From: JAVJSD01 sp040219575
GTDB lineage: Bacteria; Planctomycetota; Planctomycetia; Pirellulales; Pirellulaceae
Reading direction: 5' to 3'
Assembly (NCBI GenBank): GCA_040219575.1
Contig: JAVJSD010000011.1
Location: 1-64,000 of the forward strand
Length of the DNA: 64,000 nucleotides
Shown here: piece by piece, positions 38,112 through 47,600 of the stretch
Layout of the letters: each line of letters begins with the position of its first letter
Numbering within the stretch: the stretch's first letter is position 1
The notes under the pieces: generated by a model
Database searches by the model: none
What the model saw: only the letters and a program-made list of their open reading frames with translations
What the model was told of the DNA's origin: nothing
Program-made: the position numbers and the translations under genes

Positions 38112-39584
38112 TCACCCCTTGATCTGAAACACGTGAATCAGGCTGCGTTCTTCATCTTGCTTCACTTGCCGCTCCACGACGTACAGAATGCCCCGTGCCT
38201 GGTCGAGCGCGCAAGCCCCGACCAGGTAACGCTTCTGCCGGACGTGGTCGTAGCCGGGTTCGAACAGTTGTTTGTCGATAGCCAGGGTCGCGTAGGGTTG
38301 CGGCTCCCACGGCTGCATCGCGCCGCTGGCGACGGCGGCGAGTTGCGCGGGATCATAGAACAGCATCTGGGCGCTCACGCCTTCCGACCACCAGCCGCGG
38401 GCGTCGTAGGGAAACGGTGGGACCTCCGGAATCGCCTCGCTGGGATCGCCGCTGGTCGGATAGACCACGCCGTTGGCGAATCCGTACCACGTCTTCCCGG
38501 TCGCCTTCGTTCCCACGAGAATCACCGCGGCGGCCTCGCCAGCCGTTAACCATGCGCCGCCCGACCACTCGTCGGATTCGCTAAAGCCTTTCATCCTGCG
38601 GGCATCGTTCACCTCCAGCTCCGCAACGCCCGCTTGCGGCGCGCCGTACATCAAGAGCGTCTTCACCTTCTCGATCGTCGCGCCCGCGGTGGGCGGATTC
38701 GATTCGTCGGGGGGAGCGTAGGCCAACAGAGCCGGTCCCAGGCCTCCCCATCTTCCATCCCGAAAACGCCCCGTCGCCAAGCGATAACCGGGCAGGTTCC
38801 TCTCCGCCCAGGCCGACGGGATCTGGAACAGGTAATCGTTGGCGACGTAGTTCGTGAAGTCGTCGAGTTTCCACAGTCCTTGCGGATGCGGCGAAGCCAA
38901 TGTGAGATCGCACCAACCGTGCGACGGGTCCCGTTCAAACTGAAAGTGCTGTCCCCAACAGAAGTGCAGTTTGCCCGGCCGCGTGGCATCCGACGACGGC
39001 AAGTACTCCAGCCCGGCCCGTGGGATCTCCAGTTCGCCGACCAGACCGCCGCGGATGTCGGCAAACGGCTGCAGCGTGGCGGCGGTCGACAACTCGCGCG
39101 GGTCTTTCGTCTCGCTGATCACCGGCGCGGGGATGCTGATTTCGGAGACCATCTGCTGATGATCGTGCCCCACGGCGAACAGTGAACCTGGATAGCCGTC
39201 GTCGGGTCCCTCCGGGTCGCCCTCGGGAAAGTATGTCATGGCGTATCCGCTGTACTCCCAGTTGGAGTCGCCGGAGACGGCAGGCAGGCGAAACGCACCC
39301 CGATAGATGAGAGTCTCCGGATCGATGCGCCGGGCGGCGACTTCCGGCGCGGTTTGGCTCTCGAGGTGCGCGGTGGGCGCCGGCTCTCCGACAAGGGGCT
39401 CCGCAGCGTCGACTTGGGAGCCATCAGGTTCACTAACGTCGAGTTCGCCGTTGTCGGCGACGGCAGCGGGAACGACGGCCGGCGGCGATTCCGCGGGTGC
39501 TGTGTCGGAATTCATGGTCTGCTCGGCGGCCGGTCCGCCGCATCCCAACAGAAATAAGGCGAGCAGGAACATCAAGCGTTTCAT
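38112..39584 (-). CDS. Lipoprotein of unknown function, probably beta-propeller
   Basis: A 490-residue lipoprotein with a clear lipobox (LLGC, Cys15), a Pro/Glu/Ala-rich disordered linker to about residue 85, and a globular domain rich in short beta strands. Phrases such as LIYRGAFRLP, EYSGYAMTYFPEG and GILYVVERQ suggest a propeller or lectin-like fold, without clear repeats. GAGGGAGG lies just upstream of the ATG at 39584; the frame is open to 39764 but only this start gives a lipobox. I do not recognise a characterised family. Confidence 0.72.
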   Translation of the reverse strand: MKRLMFLLALFLLGCGGPAAEQTMNSDTAPAESPPAVVPAAVADNGELDVSEPDGSQVDAAEPLVGEPAPTAHLESQTAPEVAARRIDPETLIYRGAFRLPAVSGDSNWEYSGYAMTYFPEGDPEGPDDGYPGSLFAVGHDHQQMVSEISIPAPVISETKDPRELSTAATLQPFADIRGGLVGELEIPRAGLEYLPSSDATRPGKLHFCWGQHFQFERDPSHGWCDLTLASPHPQGLWKLDDFTNYVANDYLFQIPSAWAERNLPGYRLATGRFRDGRWGGLGPALLAYAPPDESNPPTAGATIEKVKTLLMYGAPQAGVAELEVNDARRMKGFSESDEWSGGAWLTAGEAAAVILVGTKATGKTWYGFANGVVYPTSGDPSEAIPEVPPFPYDARGWWSEGVSAQMLFYDPAQLAAVASGAMQPWEPQPYATLAIDKQLFEPGYDHVRQKRYLVGACALDQARGILYVVERQVKQDEERSLIHVFQIKG

Positions 39585-39833
39585 GATGGCCCTCCCTCGT
39601 TCGGATGGAGCGATGTCGCGATCTACGCCGCGGCACATCATGCAGTCGGCATGCCAAACGCCCGTCGACCGACAGGGAGTCGTGTGGAACAGCTTGTCGC
39701 CGCTTCCGCCGCGGCTTGCGCGCGGCGCCTCGTCCGTCGCCGTGCGATGGCGGACAGCGACCATGCGGATCCGCGCGGAGGGAGACGATCGGCGCGCCGT
39801 GCCTCGGGCGCTAGAATGAAACCGGAGTCAAGC

Positions 39834-40850
39834 ATGAGCATCACCTACCAAGTGCTGGGGGAACCCGGTCGCGACAACGCCGTGTTTGCGACGGTCAACA
39901 CCGGGCATTCGCAGCATCGTCTGCTATTCGATTGCGGCGAAGGCTGCCTCGACGCCGTGCCGCGGGCCGACGTGCAGGCGATCGAGGGGCTTTTCTTCTC
40001 GCACTTCCACATCGACCACATCGCGGGCTTCGATCGCTTTTTTCGGGCGAACTGGTTTCGCGCTGAGCCGCCGGTGCGGATCTTCGGTCCGGCCGGGGCG
40101 CGGAGCGTGCTGCATCATCGACTGCAAGGATACACGTGGAACCTGGTCGAAAATCTGACCGGCGAAGTGCGCGTCTGCGAGTTGGTCGACGAGTCGCTCC
40201 GTACGTCGCGCTACCTGGCGCCGGAGGGTTTCGCCGTGGAGCATCGGTTCAGTGAGGCGCCGTTCGACGGCGTCGTTTACGCGAACGATGCGTTCCGCGT
40301 CGAGGCGCGCGTGATGCACCACGGCGTTCCGTGCCTTGCCTACCTGGTGCGGGAGGCGGATCGCAGCAACGTCGATTCCGCCTCCCTGACGAGAGCAGGG
40401 TTGCCGGAGGGACCCTGGCTGCAGCGGCTCAAGGATCGGTTGGTCCCGGACGAGGCAGAGATCGAGATCAGCGGCGCGATGCACCTTGTCGGCGAGTTGC
40501 GAAAACAGTTGCTTACTCGCCAAGCTGGTGATTCGCTGGCCTATCTGACCGACTTTCGCGTGCGCAACGAGCAGGAAGAAGACGAACTGGTGGACTTCCT
40601 CGAAGGCTGCGGTGTGCTGATTTGCGAGGACACCTTTCGCGACGACGATCTGGACCTCGCCCGGCAAAGCCACCATTTGACGTCGAGCGACGTGGGGCGT
40701 CTGGCGTCGCGCGTGGCGCCCGAGCAACTGATTGTGTTCCACGTTTCCGACCGCTACACCGAGGCCGAGTTGCGCGGGCAACTGGCGCAGGTGCGCCGTC
40801 GGTTCGAGCGCGCCGCCTTCCCGCCGCATTGGCGACTGTCCGCCCCGTAG
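39834..40850 (+). CDS. RNase Z-like metallo-beta-lactamase-fold hydrolase
   Basis: A 338-residue MBL-fold enzyme. The metal-binding signature HFHIDH (His57, His59, Asp61, His62) follows LFDCGEGCLD in the way seen in RNase Z/ElaC proteins. Further ligands are probably His152 in MHHGVPCL, Asp in YLTDF and the late His in VFHVSDRY. RNase Z trims tRNA 3' ends, but related hydrolases act on other phosphodiesters, and the long insert between the first and second halves is not typical, so the substrate is open. GGAG six bases before ATG 39834 fixes the start. Confidence 0.8.
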   Translation: MSITYQVLGEPGRDNAVFATVNTGHSQHRLLFDCGEGCLDAVPRADVQAIEGLFFSHFHIDHIAGFDRFFRANWFRAEPPVRIFGPAGARSVLHHRLQGYTWNLVENLTGEVRVCELVDESLRTSRYLAPEGFAVEHRFSEAPFDGVVYANDAFRVEARVMHHGVPCLAYLVREADRSNVDSASLTRAGLPEGPWLQRLKDRLVPDEAEIEISGAMHLVGELRKQLLTRQAGDSLAYLTDFRVRNEQEEDELVDFLEGCGVLICEDTFRDDDLDLARQSHHLTSSDVGRLASRVAPEQLIVFHVSDRYTEAELRGQLAQVRRRFERAAFPPHWRLSAP

Positions 40851-40879
40851 CCGAGGCTGCCAGCATCGGTACGACGGAC

Positions 40880-40911
40880 ATCGACGTTGACGTCCATCGA
40901 CGTTGACGTCC
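40880..40911. repeat. Two direct copies of a 16-base ACGTTGACGTCC unit
   Basis: ATCGACGTTGACGTCC is repeated exactly at 40880-40895 and 40896-40911, between the MBL gene and the end of the 1194-residue WD40 gene. It is related in composition to the hairpins at 55431 and 57860. Confidence 0.7.
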
Positions 40912-40923
40912 ATTGTACGCGCG

Positions 40924-43900
40924 TTACGGCAGCGTGAGGAAATAGGTCTTCCCGTCGGCGCAGGGGACGGCGAGGCGTTTGGCGACTGGAGACAGGCAAG
41001 CGGAGTAGGCGACGCCGGCGACCTCGGCCTTGGAGGCCTGCGCGCCATTGGCGGCGGTCCAGACGGCGACCTGTCCCGAATGACCGCAACTGAACAATTG
41101 CGCGGGGCTGAGGAAACCGACTCGATACACGGCGTCGCCGGTTCCCTCGATCACGGCGCCGGGCGCGCCGTTGGCGGCGTTGTAGGTGCGGATGACTCCC
41201 TCGCTGCCGCCGGCGGCGAGAAGTTTACTGTCGGGGCTGATCGCCGCATCAAACAGCGGGGGAGCGGATTCTCCCTCAGCGAGTTCGGGCACGATCTTGC
41301 GCACTTCCGCACCGCTGGCCGTGGTCCATTGCCGCACGCTGCCGTCAGCGCCGGTCGAGACGAGTTGTGCTCCGTCGGCGGAAAAACGCACCGCGTATAC
41401 GGGGCCTTCGTGTCCGGTGAGTTGCCGCAGCTGCGTCCCCGCGGCGAGATCCCACAGGCGAATCGTCCCGTCGCCGGCGGCGGAGGCGAGCAGCGCGCCG
41501 TCGGGGCTGTAGGCCAGACTGTAGATCGGCGCGGTGTGCCCCTTCAACTCGGTCGATGCGACGGGGGAGGCGTAGGCCCAGGTTCGCAGCAGATTGTCGG
41601 CGCCGCCGGTGACGACTTCTTTTCCCGTCGCCGTGAACTGCGCCGTGAGAATCGGCGCGGCGTCGGTTTGGTCCTGCAGCAGCGCGGCGTCCTCGGTGGC
41701 GTAGACTCGAAGGTGATTGTCGGCCCCGGCCGCGGCCAGTTGCTGCGCCTCGCCGCTGAAGCAGAGATCGTTGACCGCCGCGCCGGTTTCGATGGTGTGT
41801 TTGAGCGCGCCGTCGGCCGCCGTATGCAGCAGCACGCGTCCCTCGGCGTCGGCGGCGGCGAGTTGCGCCCCGTCGGGGCTGATCGCCAGGCAAGCAAGCG
41901 CGGCGGCCGCGGGTGCAAAACTGCGTAGCGACTTGCCTTCCAGATCCCACAGCTTGACCGTCTTGTCGTCTCCTACCGTGGCGAGCGAATTCCCGTCGGG
42001 GAGCATCGCCGCATCGGCCAGCACCATCTCTTCGGCGACAAACAGACGTTGGGCGGAGACGGTCAGATGGCGGGCCGTCTTGTCGGCGCTGCCGGAGATG
42101 AGCCTGGTCCCGTCGGGCGACAGCGCGACGCATGTGGCCGGCATCGCGTGTCCGGGGAAACGCTCCAGTTCACGGGCCGTGGCGGCGTCCCACACGCGGA
42201 CGACCGTGTCGTCGCCGGCGGTGGCGATCCGCGCGCCGTCGGCGCTCAGACTCACGCTTTGCACCGGCGCCGTGTGCTCCAACTCGGCGGCCGGTTGCAC
42301 TGTCGCGGCGGTCTCGGCCAGGCTCCAGGTGCGGGCGAAGTTGTCGGCGCTGGAAGCGGCCAGCAACTTGCCGTCGCCGCTGACGGCCAGATCGGTGATC
42401 GCGGCCGTCGGGCCGGCGAACGTGCGGGCCGCCTTGCCGTCGGCGAGCGTCCAGAGTTTCAGCGTCTTGTCTTCACCACCACTGACGACGGCCGTCGCGT
42501 CGGGAAGGATTCCGACAGCGGTCACGGGACCTTCGTGGCCTACCAGCAGGTGCAAGAGCGACGACGCCAGCGGAGTCAGCACATGTTTCTCGTCCATCGC
42601 CAACACGGTTTGCTTGTCGGCGGCGAAGGCCACGCCACGCCACGGCGTTTCGCCGACGGGGAATTGTTCGAGGGACTGCCCGGCGGCATTCCACGTACGG
42701 ACGCCGTCGGTCGACAGGGTGACGACGCGCGTTGCGTCGGCATTCCACGCCACGTCGCTGATCGCCGCGGCGTGTCCCTCGAGCGTGGCGATCGCGCCTC
42801 CGTCGGCGGCGTTCCACAATTTGGCGGTCTTGTCGGCGGCGCCGGAAACGATCAACTTCCCGTCGCCGCTAACAGCGACGTCGCTCACCGCCGCGCCGTG
42901 ATTGATCGTGCGAACGGCCGCCCCGTTCGCCGTGTTCCAGAGCCGCACGCTCATGTCGGCCGAGCCGGATACCAGCGTCGTCCCCGCCACGGCCAGCGTG
43001 GTGATGGCGCCGGTGTGGCCGGCCAGCGGTCGAATCTCCACGCCGTCGGCCGCGTTCCATTGGAACAGCGACTTGTCGGAGGAACCGGAGAAGGCCTGCG
43101 TCGCGTCGGCGCTCAGCGCCACCGCGGTGACGGCGGCCGGGTGTCCCTCGAACTTGGCGATCTCGGGAAACTTGGGATCGGCCAGGTTCCAGACACGGGC
43201 CGTCTTGTCGGCGGAACCGGACAGAAGTTTCTTCTTGTCCGCGCTGAAGGCGAGACTGGTCACCGCCGCCTCGTGGCCCAGGATGGTTCCCTTGACCGCG
43301 CCGGTGACGGCGTCGCGGAGGATGATCGTCGCCTTGCCGCCGACGACTCCCGCGGAAGCCACCAGCGCGCCATCGGCGGAAAATGCCGTAACCGTGACCG
43401 GCAACGCTGTACCAGCCAGCGGCTGGGGGGCCGCCGGCAAGGTCCAGACGCGCACCGTACCGTCGTCGCCCGAGGTGACGACCCGGTCGCCCTTGGCGCT
43501 GATCGTTACGTCGCGAACGGCGCCGGCGTGTCCCAGCAAGACGCCGCGATCGGCGCCGTCGGCGAGATTCCAAAGTTTGACCGCGCCGCTGTCCCCGGCG
43601 GCCGCGACCAGTCCGGTCGCCGAAGCGAGCGCGATCGAAGTCGGCGGCGCGGGAGGACCTTCCAACACGCGTCCCGGCTTGCCGTCGCCGAGCGTGAACA
43701 CACGCAGGGCCGCGGCGTCGGCGGTGACGGCGGTCTTGCCGTCCGTCGAGAGGACCACGTCGACCAGCGATTGCGTGTGCCCGGCGAGCGGCTCGACGGG
43801 AATCTGAGGCAAGGTCCACAGCTTGACCGAGCCGTTGGTGCTCGCAGTAAACAGCGTCTCCGTGGTGGGATGAAAAGCGAGTCCCGCGATGGGCGCTGTG

Positions 43901-44508
43901 TCCGCGCCCAGTTCGGCCAGCGGCGCGCCGTCCTCGGTGTTCCAGAGCCGCACGACGCCCAACGCGTCGCCGGAAGCCAGGCGGGCGTTTGCCTTGTCCA
44001 CGGCCACGCGCGTCACGGCCTCGGCATGGCCGGTCAAATCGTGCAATACCTTCCCTTCGGCCCGGTCCCAAAGTTTGACGGTCTTGTCGGCGCTGCCGGT
44101 GGCGATCCACGTGCTGTCGGAATCAAGCACCAGACTGCGAATCGGCCCGGCATGCCCCTCCTGCTGGACAAGCGGCGCGGGGCGATAGAGGTCCCAGAGT
44201 CTGATGATGTTGTCGCGTCCGCCGCTGGCCAGCGTGCGCCCGTCGGGATGGATCGCCGCCGCCAGGACCTGTCCCTGATGGCCGACAAGCGTCCGCAATT
44301 CGGCGCCTGTGGCCGCGTCCCAAGCCTTCAGCGTGGCGTCGAAGCTGCCGGTCACCAGGAGCGCGCCATCCGGCGAGTAGGCGGCCGTGGCGACGCCGTT
44401 GGTATGGCCCTCGAGCACCGAGGGGGGCGCCTGGGCGCGTGCGGAAGAGCTGAGCAGCAGCATGCACGCAACGCCCAGCGTCACGCGAAGTGTCGAACCT
44501 TTGGACAT
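40924..44508 (-). CDS. Exported WD40 protein, 28 blades
   Basis: A 1194-residue protein consisting of a signal peptide (about 1-25, ending ARA) and an unbroken series of WD40 blades, each about 42 residues with GH near the start and WD/WN/WT at the end. My count by eye is 28 blades, enough for four seven-bladed propellers. The final beta strand (KTYFLTLP) probably closes the first blade by velcro. AGGA lies seven bases before the ATG; the frame open to 45417 is not used. No catalytic residues are visible, so it is probably a scaffold in the periplasm. It is last in the 22.5-kb array. Confidence 0.9.
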   Translation of the reverse strand: MSKGSTLRVTLGVACMLLLSSSARAQAPPSVLEGHTNGVATAAYSPDGALLVTGSFDATLKAWDAATGAELRTLVGHQGQVLAAAIHPDGRTLASGGRDNIIRLWDLYRPAPLVQQEGHAGPIRSLVLDSDSTWIATGSADKTVKLWDRAEGKVLHDLTGHAEAVTRVAVDKANARLASGDALGVVRLWNTEDGAPLAELGADTAPIAGLAFHPTTETLFTASTNGSVKLWTLPQIPVEPLAGHTQSLVDVVLSTDGKTAVTADAAALRVFTLGDGKPGRVLEGPPAPPTSIALASATGLVAAAGDSGAVKLWNLADGADRGVLLGHAGAVRDVTISAKGDRVVTSGDDGTVRVWTLPAAPQPLAGTALPVTVTAFSADGALVASAGVVGGKATIILRDAVTGAVKGTILGHEAAVTSLAFSADKKKLLSGSADKTARVWNLADPKFPEIAKFEGHPAAVTAVALSADATQAFSGSSDKSLFQWNAADGVEIRPLAGHTGAITTLAVAGTTLVSGSADMSVRLWNTANGAAVRTINHGAAVSDVAVSGDGKLIVSGAADKTAKLWNAADGGAIATLEGHAAAISDVAWNADATRVVTLSTDGVRTWNAAGQSLEQFPVGETPWRGVAFAADKQTVLAMDEKHVLTPLASSLLHLLVGHEGPVTAVGILPDATAVVSGGEDKTLKLWTLADGKAARTFAGPTAAITDLAVSGDGKLLAASSADNFARTWSLAETAATVQPAAELEHTAPVQSVSLSADGARIATAGDDTVVRVWDAATARELERFPGHAMPATCVALSPDGTRLISGSADKTARHLTVSAQRLFVAEEMVLADAAMLPDGNSLATVGDDKTVKLWDLEGKSLRSFAPAAAALACLAISPDGAQLAAADAEGRVLLHTAADGALKHTIETGAAVNDLCFSGEAQQLAAAGADNHLRVYATEDAALLQDQTDAAPILTAQFTATGKEVVTGGADNLLRTWAYASPVASTELKGHTAPIYSLAYSPDGALLASAAGDGTIRLWDLAAGTQLRQLTGHEGPVYAVRFSADGAQLVSTGADGSVRQWTTASGAEVRKIVPELAEGESAPPLFDAAISPDSKLLAAGGSEGVIRTYNAANGAPGAVIEGTGDAVYRVGFLSPAQLFSCGHSGQVAVWTAANGAQASKAEVAGVAYSACLSPVAKRLAVPCADGKTYFLTLP

Positions 44509-44603
44509 GATCAATCCTGACGAGCGCGATCGCGCGAGAAATGGGAGCAGCTCCTTCAACGATTGTCCCGGCGCTCCGCGGCGGGTGTCTTGAATGCTGA
44601 CGA

Positions 44604-47600
44604 CTATTCGGAGGTCGTTGTCGGCGTCGGTTCCGGCTCGGGCGGGCCGATTTCGTGCAGCACCACGCCGGCGGTGGTCCACAGACGCAGCACGCCGTCG
44701 TGTCCGCCGGCCGCCACCACGCCGTTGGTGAGATCGCCGACGGCGTCGACCGCGAACATGTATTCGGCCACGCCGCCGAAGGTGCGTTGCACGCCGCCGT
44801 TGTCGGCGTTGTGCATCCGAACCAAGGGATCGCCGCTGGCGCAGACGGTGTATTGCGTGGCGCCGAGGAACTTGACGGCGGAGACCTGCTTGTTGAAGCC
44901 GACGATGACGCGGATGCGATCGCCCGTCGCGGCGTTCCAGGTGCGGATGGTGGCGTCGGAGCCGCTGGTGACGAGCATCTTGCTGCCGGCCCGCCAGGCG
45001 ACGCCGGTGACGTAGTTGGTGTGGCCTTCGAATTGAATGCGTTGTTCGCCGGTGGCGAGATCCCAACTCTTGACGTACTTGTCGGCGGCCGCGGTGGCGA
45101 CGCTGCGGCCGTCGGGCGACACCGCCAAGGCGGCGATGGCGTCGGTATGCGGGTCGGGGACGTCCCTGGCGAGCGCGCCGTCGGCGACATTCCAGATCTT
45201 CAGTTCGCCGCCCCGCGAGGGAACGCCTCCGCCGGTGATCAGCAAGTCGCCGTTGGGGGAGAAGTCGACGGCGGTCACGCGATCGACCAGCGTGGCGGGA
45301 TCGTTGATGTCGCCGATGACCCGCTCCAGCCGCCAGTCGGGATTGAGATTCCAGACGACGGCGCTGTTGTCCGCCGACCCGGAGATCAACTGGTCGCTGC
45401 CCAGATAGGCGAGGCACGCCACCGAACCGGCGTGGCCGACGCTGCTGGAGATCGCCTTGCCGGTATCCGCGTCCCAGGTGTGCACCGCGCCGAAGTCTCC
45501 GCCGCTGGCCAGAGTCCGGCCGTCGGGCGAGAAGGCGACGGCGTGGACCGGCATCTGGGCCTTCTGTTCGGCCTCGACGGCGGCGGCCAGGGCCGACTCG
45601 ATCTTCGCCAAAGCGGCTTCCGCCTTGGCGAGAGTTTCCTTGGCGGCGGGAACCGTGTCGGCGGCGGACTTCTGTTCACGGGCGGCGAGTTCGTGGGTCT
45701 GTTGCGCCGTGCGAAGCACCGCTTGCGCCGCGGTCAACGCCGTCGCCGCGTCGTTGAAGGGCTTGGCGGCGGTGAGCGCTTTCTGGGCGCTGGCGGCCGC
45801 CGTTTGCGCCGTCGTCGCGGCGGTCTTGGCGGGCGTCTCCTTGGCGGCTTCCGCCGCTTTCGCGTCGGCCTCGGCTTTGGCCGCGGCCGCCATCGCCTCC
45901 GCGTGCGCTTTGGCCAGTTGCGCGTTCTCGGCATCGGCCGCGGCGATCGCGCGAGCCTGCTCCGCCTTTTCGGCCAGCAGCCGCGCCTCGGCGGCCATCG
46001 CGAGCGCCCGTTGATTCGCCTGCTCCATCGCGACGGCGGCTTTTTGGGCCGTCGCGGCGGCTTGGATCGCATCCTGCTCCGCGGCGGCCTTGGCGGTCGA
46101 CGCCGTGCTCAGTGCGGCCGCCTTCGCCTGCACGTCCTTTTCAGCGGCCGCCAGCGCGGCCGCCGCCTTCTTTTCGGCATCGATTTTCAGGGGCAACTCT
46201 CTTTCCGCGGCTTCAACCGCGGTCTTCGCATCGGCCACCTGGGTGGCGACGTCGCTCCTGGACTGCGTCAGCTTGGCGACCTGCGTCTTGGCGCGAAGAT
46301 CGCCCTGCATTTGCGCGAGTTGCTGATTGTTGGCTGCATTCCACAGTTTGAGCGTGTTGTTGTTGCTGGATGTCGCGAAACGTTGGCCGTCGCCGCGCAC
46401 GGCGACCGACGTGACGGCGCCGCCGTGACTCAACTGCGCGAGTTGTGCGCCGGTCTCCACGTTCCACCGCCGCGCCGTGCCATCGAGACTGCCGGAAAGC
46501 AGGTCGGGTAAGGTGGTTCCTTCCGCCGGCGGAATCGCGGCCAACGACGTTACGGGCTGCGTATGCCCGGGAATGTGCCGCACCGCCAGCGCATTCCACG
46601 TCAGCAGCGCTCCGTCGGCCGAGATTGAGGCGAAACGTGATTGTGATCCGATCGCCTTGCAGGCTTCCACCTGCCCCGCATGGCCGACGATCGCCTGTTC
46701 GAGCAGGCCGGCGGGAGGCGACAGATTAAACACGAGTACTTCACCGCTGTCGGCCGTCCCTCCCGCGCCGACCACACGGGTTCCGTCCGGCGTGAACTCC
46801 ACCGAGCGGACCGGCGCGGTGAAGCCCGTCAATTGCGCCGGCTGAGAGGCCGCACCGTTGGTGCTGCTCCACAGCTTGATCGTGTTGTTCTCGCCCGCGC
46901 TGGCCAGCATTTGACCGTCGCCGCGGAGCGCCAGATCGTGCACCGGCGCGGCATGGTTCGCCGAGAACAGTTGTTGCTGATTCTCGACATTGAATCCACG
47001 CACCGTGCCGTCGGCGCAGGCCGTGTAAAGCGACGGCGTGGTGGGATGATAGACGATCGACGTGACAGGCTGCGTCATGCCGCGCAGCGCGCCAGCGAAA
47101 CGCAGCGGCGAGAGCCAGACACCGCCCAGATCGTCGCAGGTGATGATCCGCTGCGGGTCGGCGCCATAGGCTACACACGTGAGCTGCTCGCCCGGAACGA
47201 TCTCGAGCAGTCGGCCGTCAGCGAGATCCCAGACGATCGCTTCCCGCGAAGTCGCGGCCGACACCAGCCGCGTGGAGTCGACGTTGAAGGCGAGCGTGTG
47301 GATTGCGTCTTGATGACCGCTGAGCGTCAGCAACTCCTTGCCATCCGACGCCTGACAAACCTTGATCGTGTTGTCGGACAGGGCGACGGCGTAGCGGGCG
47401 CCATCGCGCGACAGGCGAAAGGCGGTGGGCGTTGTGGACGCCGTCACGGTTCGCGTCGCTTGGCCGTTGGCGGCGTTCCAAGTGCGAACGGTCTTGTCGG
47501 CGGAGGCCGAAATCGGTTGGTTGTTGGGCGGCATGGCGACGCCCACGATGCCGGCCGTGTGGCCCGCGAAGTTCATCACCTCGGCGGCGTCGGCCACGTT

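Noticed and set aside
42049..44520. Plus-strand open frame of 823 codons antisense to the WD40 gene
   Set aside because: The minus-strand frame has clear WD40 blades and a signal peptide; the antisense product is Arg/Gly-rich and shows only a periodic echo of the blades.
45730..46072. Second frame of Lys/Arg/Pro-rich product inside the coiled-coil region
   Set aside because: It is a shifted-frame echo of the repetitive Ala/Lys codons of the coiled coil.
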